Shown here one piece after another: positions 6,141 through 6,789 of a stretch of 6,789 nt of DNA (position 1 is its first letter; every line of letters starts with the position of its first letter). A model generated the notes under the pieces. That model had not been told where the DNA came from, searched no databases, and saw nothing but the letters and a program-made list of their open reading frames with translations. Made by a program: the position numbers and the translations under genes. This stretch comes from Chloroflexota bacterium (GTDB lineage Bacteria > Chloroflexota > Limnocylindria > Limnocylindrales > CSP1-4), in the NCBI GenBank assembly GCA_013813905.1, contig JACCQX010000086.1, positions 1 through 6,789 of the forward strand, given 5' to 3'.

Positions 6141-6789
6141 ATGCGCACCACCTCGACGCGGACCGTCTTTCGCGGGGGCTTCCTCTTCGATGGCACGGGG
6201 GCGTCGCCCGAGCCGGCCGACCTCGTCGTGCAGGACGGACGGATCGTCGACGTGGGCTCGGGCCTGGACGGTGATGAGGCGGTGGAGCTCGACGGCCGGA
6301 CGCTGCTCCCGGGCCTGTTCGACTGCCACACCCACGTGATGCTCAGCCACATCGATCTGTGGCGGCAGGTCCAGACACCGTTCTCGCTGCAGTTCTACGA
6401 AGCGGCGGCCAACCTGCTGGCCACGCTGCGTGTCGGGATCACCTCGATCCGTGACGCCGGCGGTGCGGATCTGGGCGTGAAGGAGGCCGTGGCCAGGGGT
6501 CTCATCCCGGGTCCCCGGATGCGCATCTCCATCCGCATGCTGTCCCAGACCGGTGGCCACGGCGACGACTGGTACGTGTCGGGTGCGGAGGTCGCCACGG
6601 CCTTCGGCATGATCCATCCCGGTGCGCCCTCTGGCCTGGTCGATGGCCCCGATGAGATGCGGCGCACCGTCCGCGCCATGATCCGTGCCGGTGCCGACGT
6701 CATCAAGGTCGCCACGTCGGGCGGTGTGCTCTCGCCCCGTGACGATCCCCGTCACGCGCACTTCCGCGAGGACGAGCTGGCGGTCCTTG
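6141..6789 (+). CDS. Metal-dependent amidohydrolase (COG1228-like), 3' truncated by window
   Basis: The first 216 residues are present, and the frame is open to the right edge. An N-terminal beta-sandwich segment (FRGGFLFDGTG, then VVQDGRIVDVG) and LLPGLFDCHTHV supply the metal-binding HxH pair at His63 and His65. SIRDAGG (102-108), QTGGHGDDW (136-144) and DVIKVATSGG (186-195, Lys189 as the likely carboxylated bridging ligand) match the COG1228 amidohydrolases. That group includes imidazolonepropionase and the Xaa-Pro or Xaa-Arg dipeptidases, and the TGGHGD and IKV.SGG motifs favour the dipeptidase branch. The C-terminal His and Asp ligands lie outside the window. The substrate is therefore a guess at dipeptides or cyclic amides. 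No signal peptide is seen. Start choices are ATG 6141, or ATG 6132 and ATG 6096 in the same frame. 6141 is preferred because of the TACGAT element and the position where family similarity begins. Confidence 0.88.
   Translation, partial: MRTTSTRTVFRGGFLFDGTGASPEPADLVVQDGRIVDVGSGLDGDEAVELDGRTLLPGLFDCHTHVMLSHIDLWRQVQTPFSLQFYEAAANLLATLRVGITSIRDAGGADLGVKEAVARGLIPGPRMRISIRMLSQTGGHGDDWYVSGAEVATAFGMIHPGAPSGLVDGPDEMRRTVRAMIRAGADVIKVATSGGVLSPRDDPRHAHFREDELAVL

Noticed and set aside
6084..6761. Long upstream extension of the TerB-like frame to a 424-residue protein
   Set aside because: The extra part is antisense to a clear amidohydrolase with HxH and IKV motifs, and it is low-complexity. Recognisable TerB-type sequence begins near the GTG at 6083.

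Overview
The window is a GC-rich stretch of bacterial chromosome, about two-thirds G+C by eye. Strong G/C bias at third codon positions makes long antisense reading frames common. Signals that look like leaderless promoters, a CtpE-like P-type ATPase, a KANL3/Tex30-type hydrolase and a COG1228-type amidohydrolase suggest a high-GC lineage such as Actinomycetota or Chloroflexota. No rRNA or other phylogenetic marker is present to decide this. I see no mobile element, CRISPR array, tRNA or rRNA.

Layout from left to right: bases 1-193 hold no gene but contain several nested inverted repeats, so a structured RNA or terminator region is possible. A small alpha/beta hydrolase (194-712, minus) is divergent, across 56 bp, from an orphan protein (769-2076, plus) that carries a PD-(D/E)XK nuclease signature between helical or coiled-coil regions. 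That gene runs tail-to-tail into a P-type ATPase gene (minus), and the two overlap by 26 bp. Reading leftward on the minus strand, 6083 to 2051 looks like a compact three-gene operon: a TerB-like protein, then an alpha/beta hydrolase, then the P-type ATPase. The TerB-hydrolase gap is 23 bp and the hydrolase-ATPase junction is a TGATG stop/start overlap. A metal-dependent amidohydrolase starts divergently at about 6141 (plus) and is cut off by the right edge of the window.

The most notable points are these. (1) The second hydrolase has clear N-terminal family sequence upstream of its first standard start codon. The only well-placed initiator is an ATC, 8 nt after a strong AAAGAGGAG ribosome binding site. 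(2) The ATPase has PQGL in place of PEGL in M4 and lacks the SERCA-type M6 Asn and Asp, so its ion cannot be named. (3) The TerB/hydrolase/ATPase operon opposite a PD-(D/E)XK protein faintly recalls TerB-linked stress-response loci. That link is inference only, and I do not claim a demonstrated new system here.
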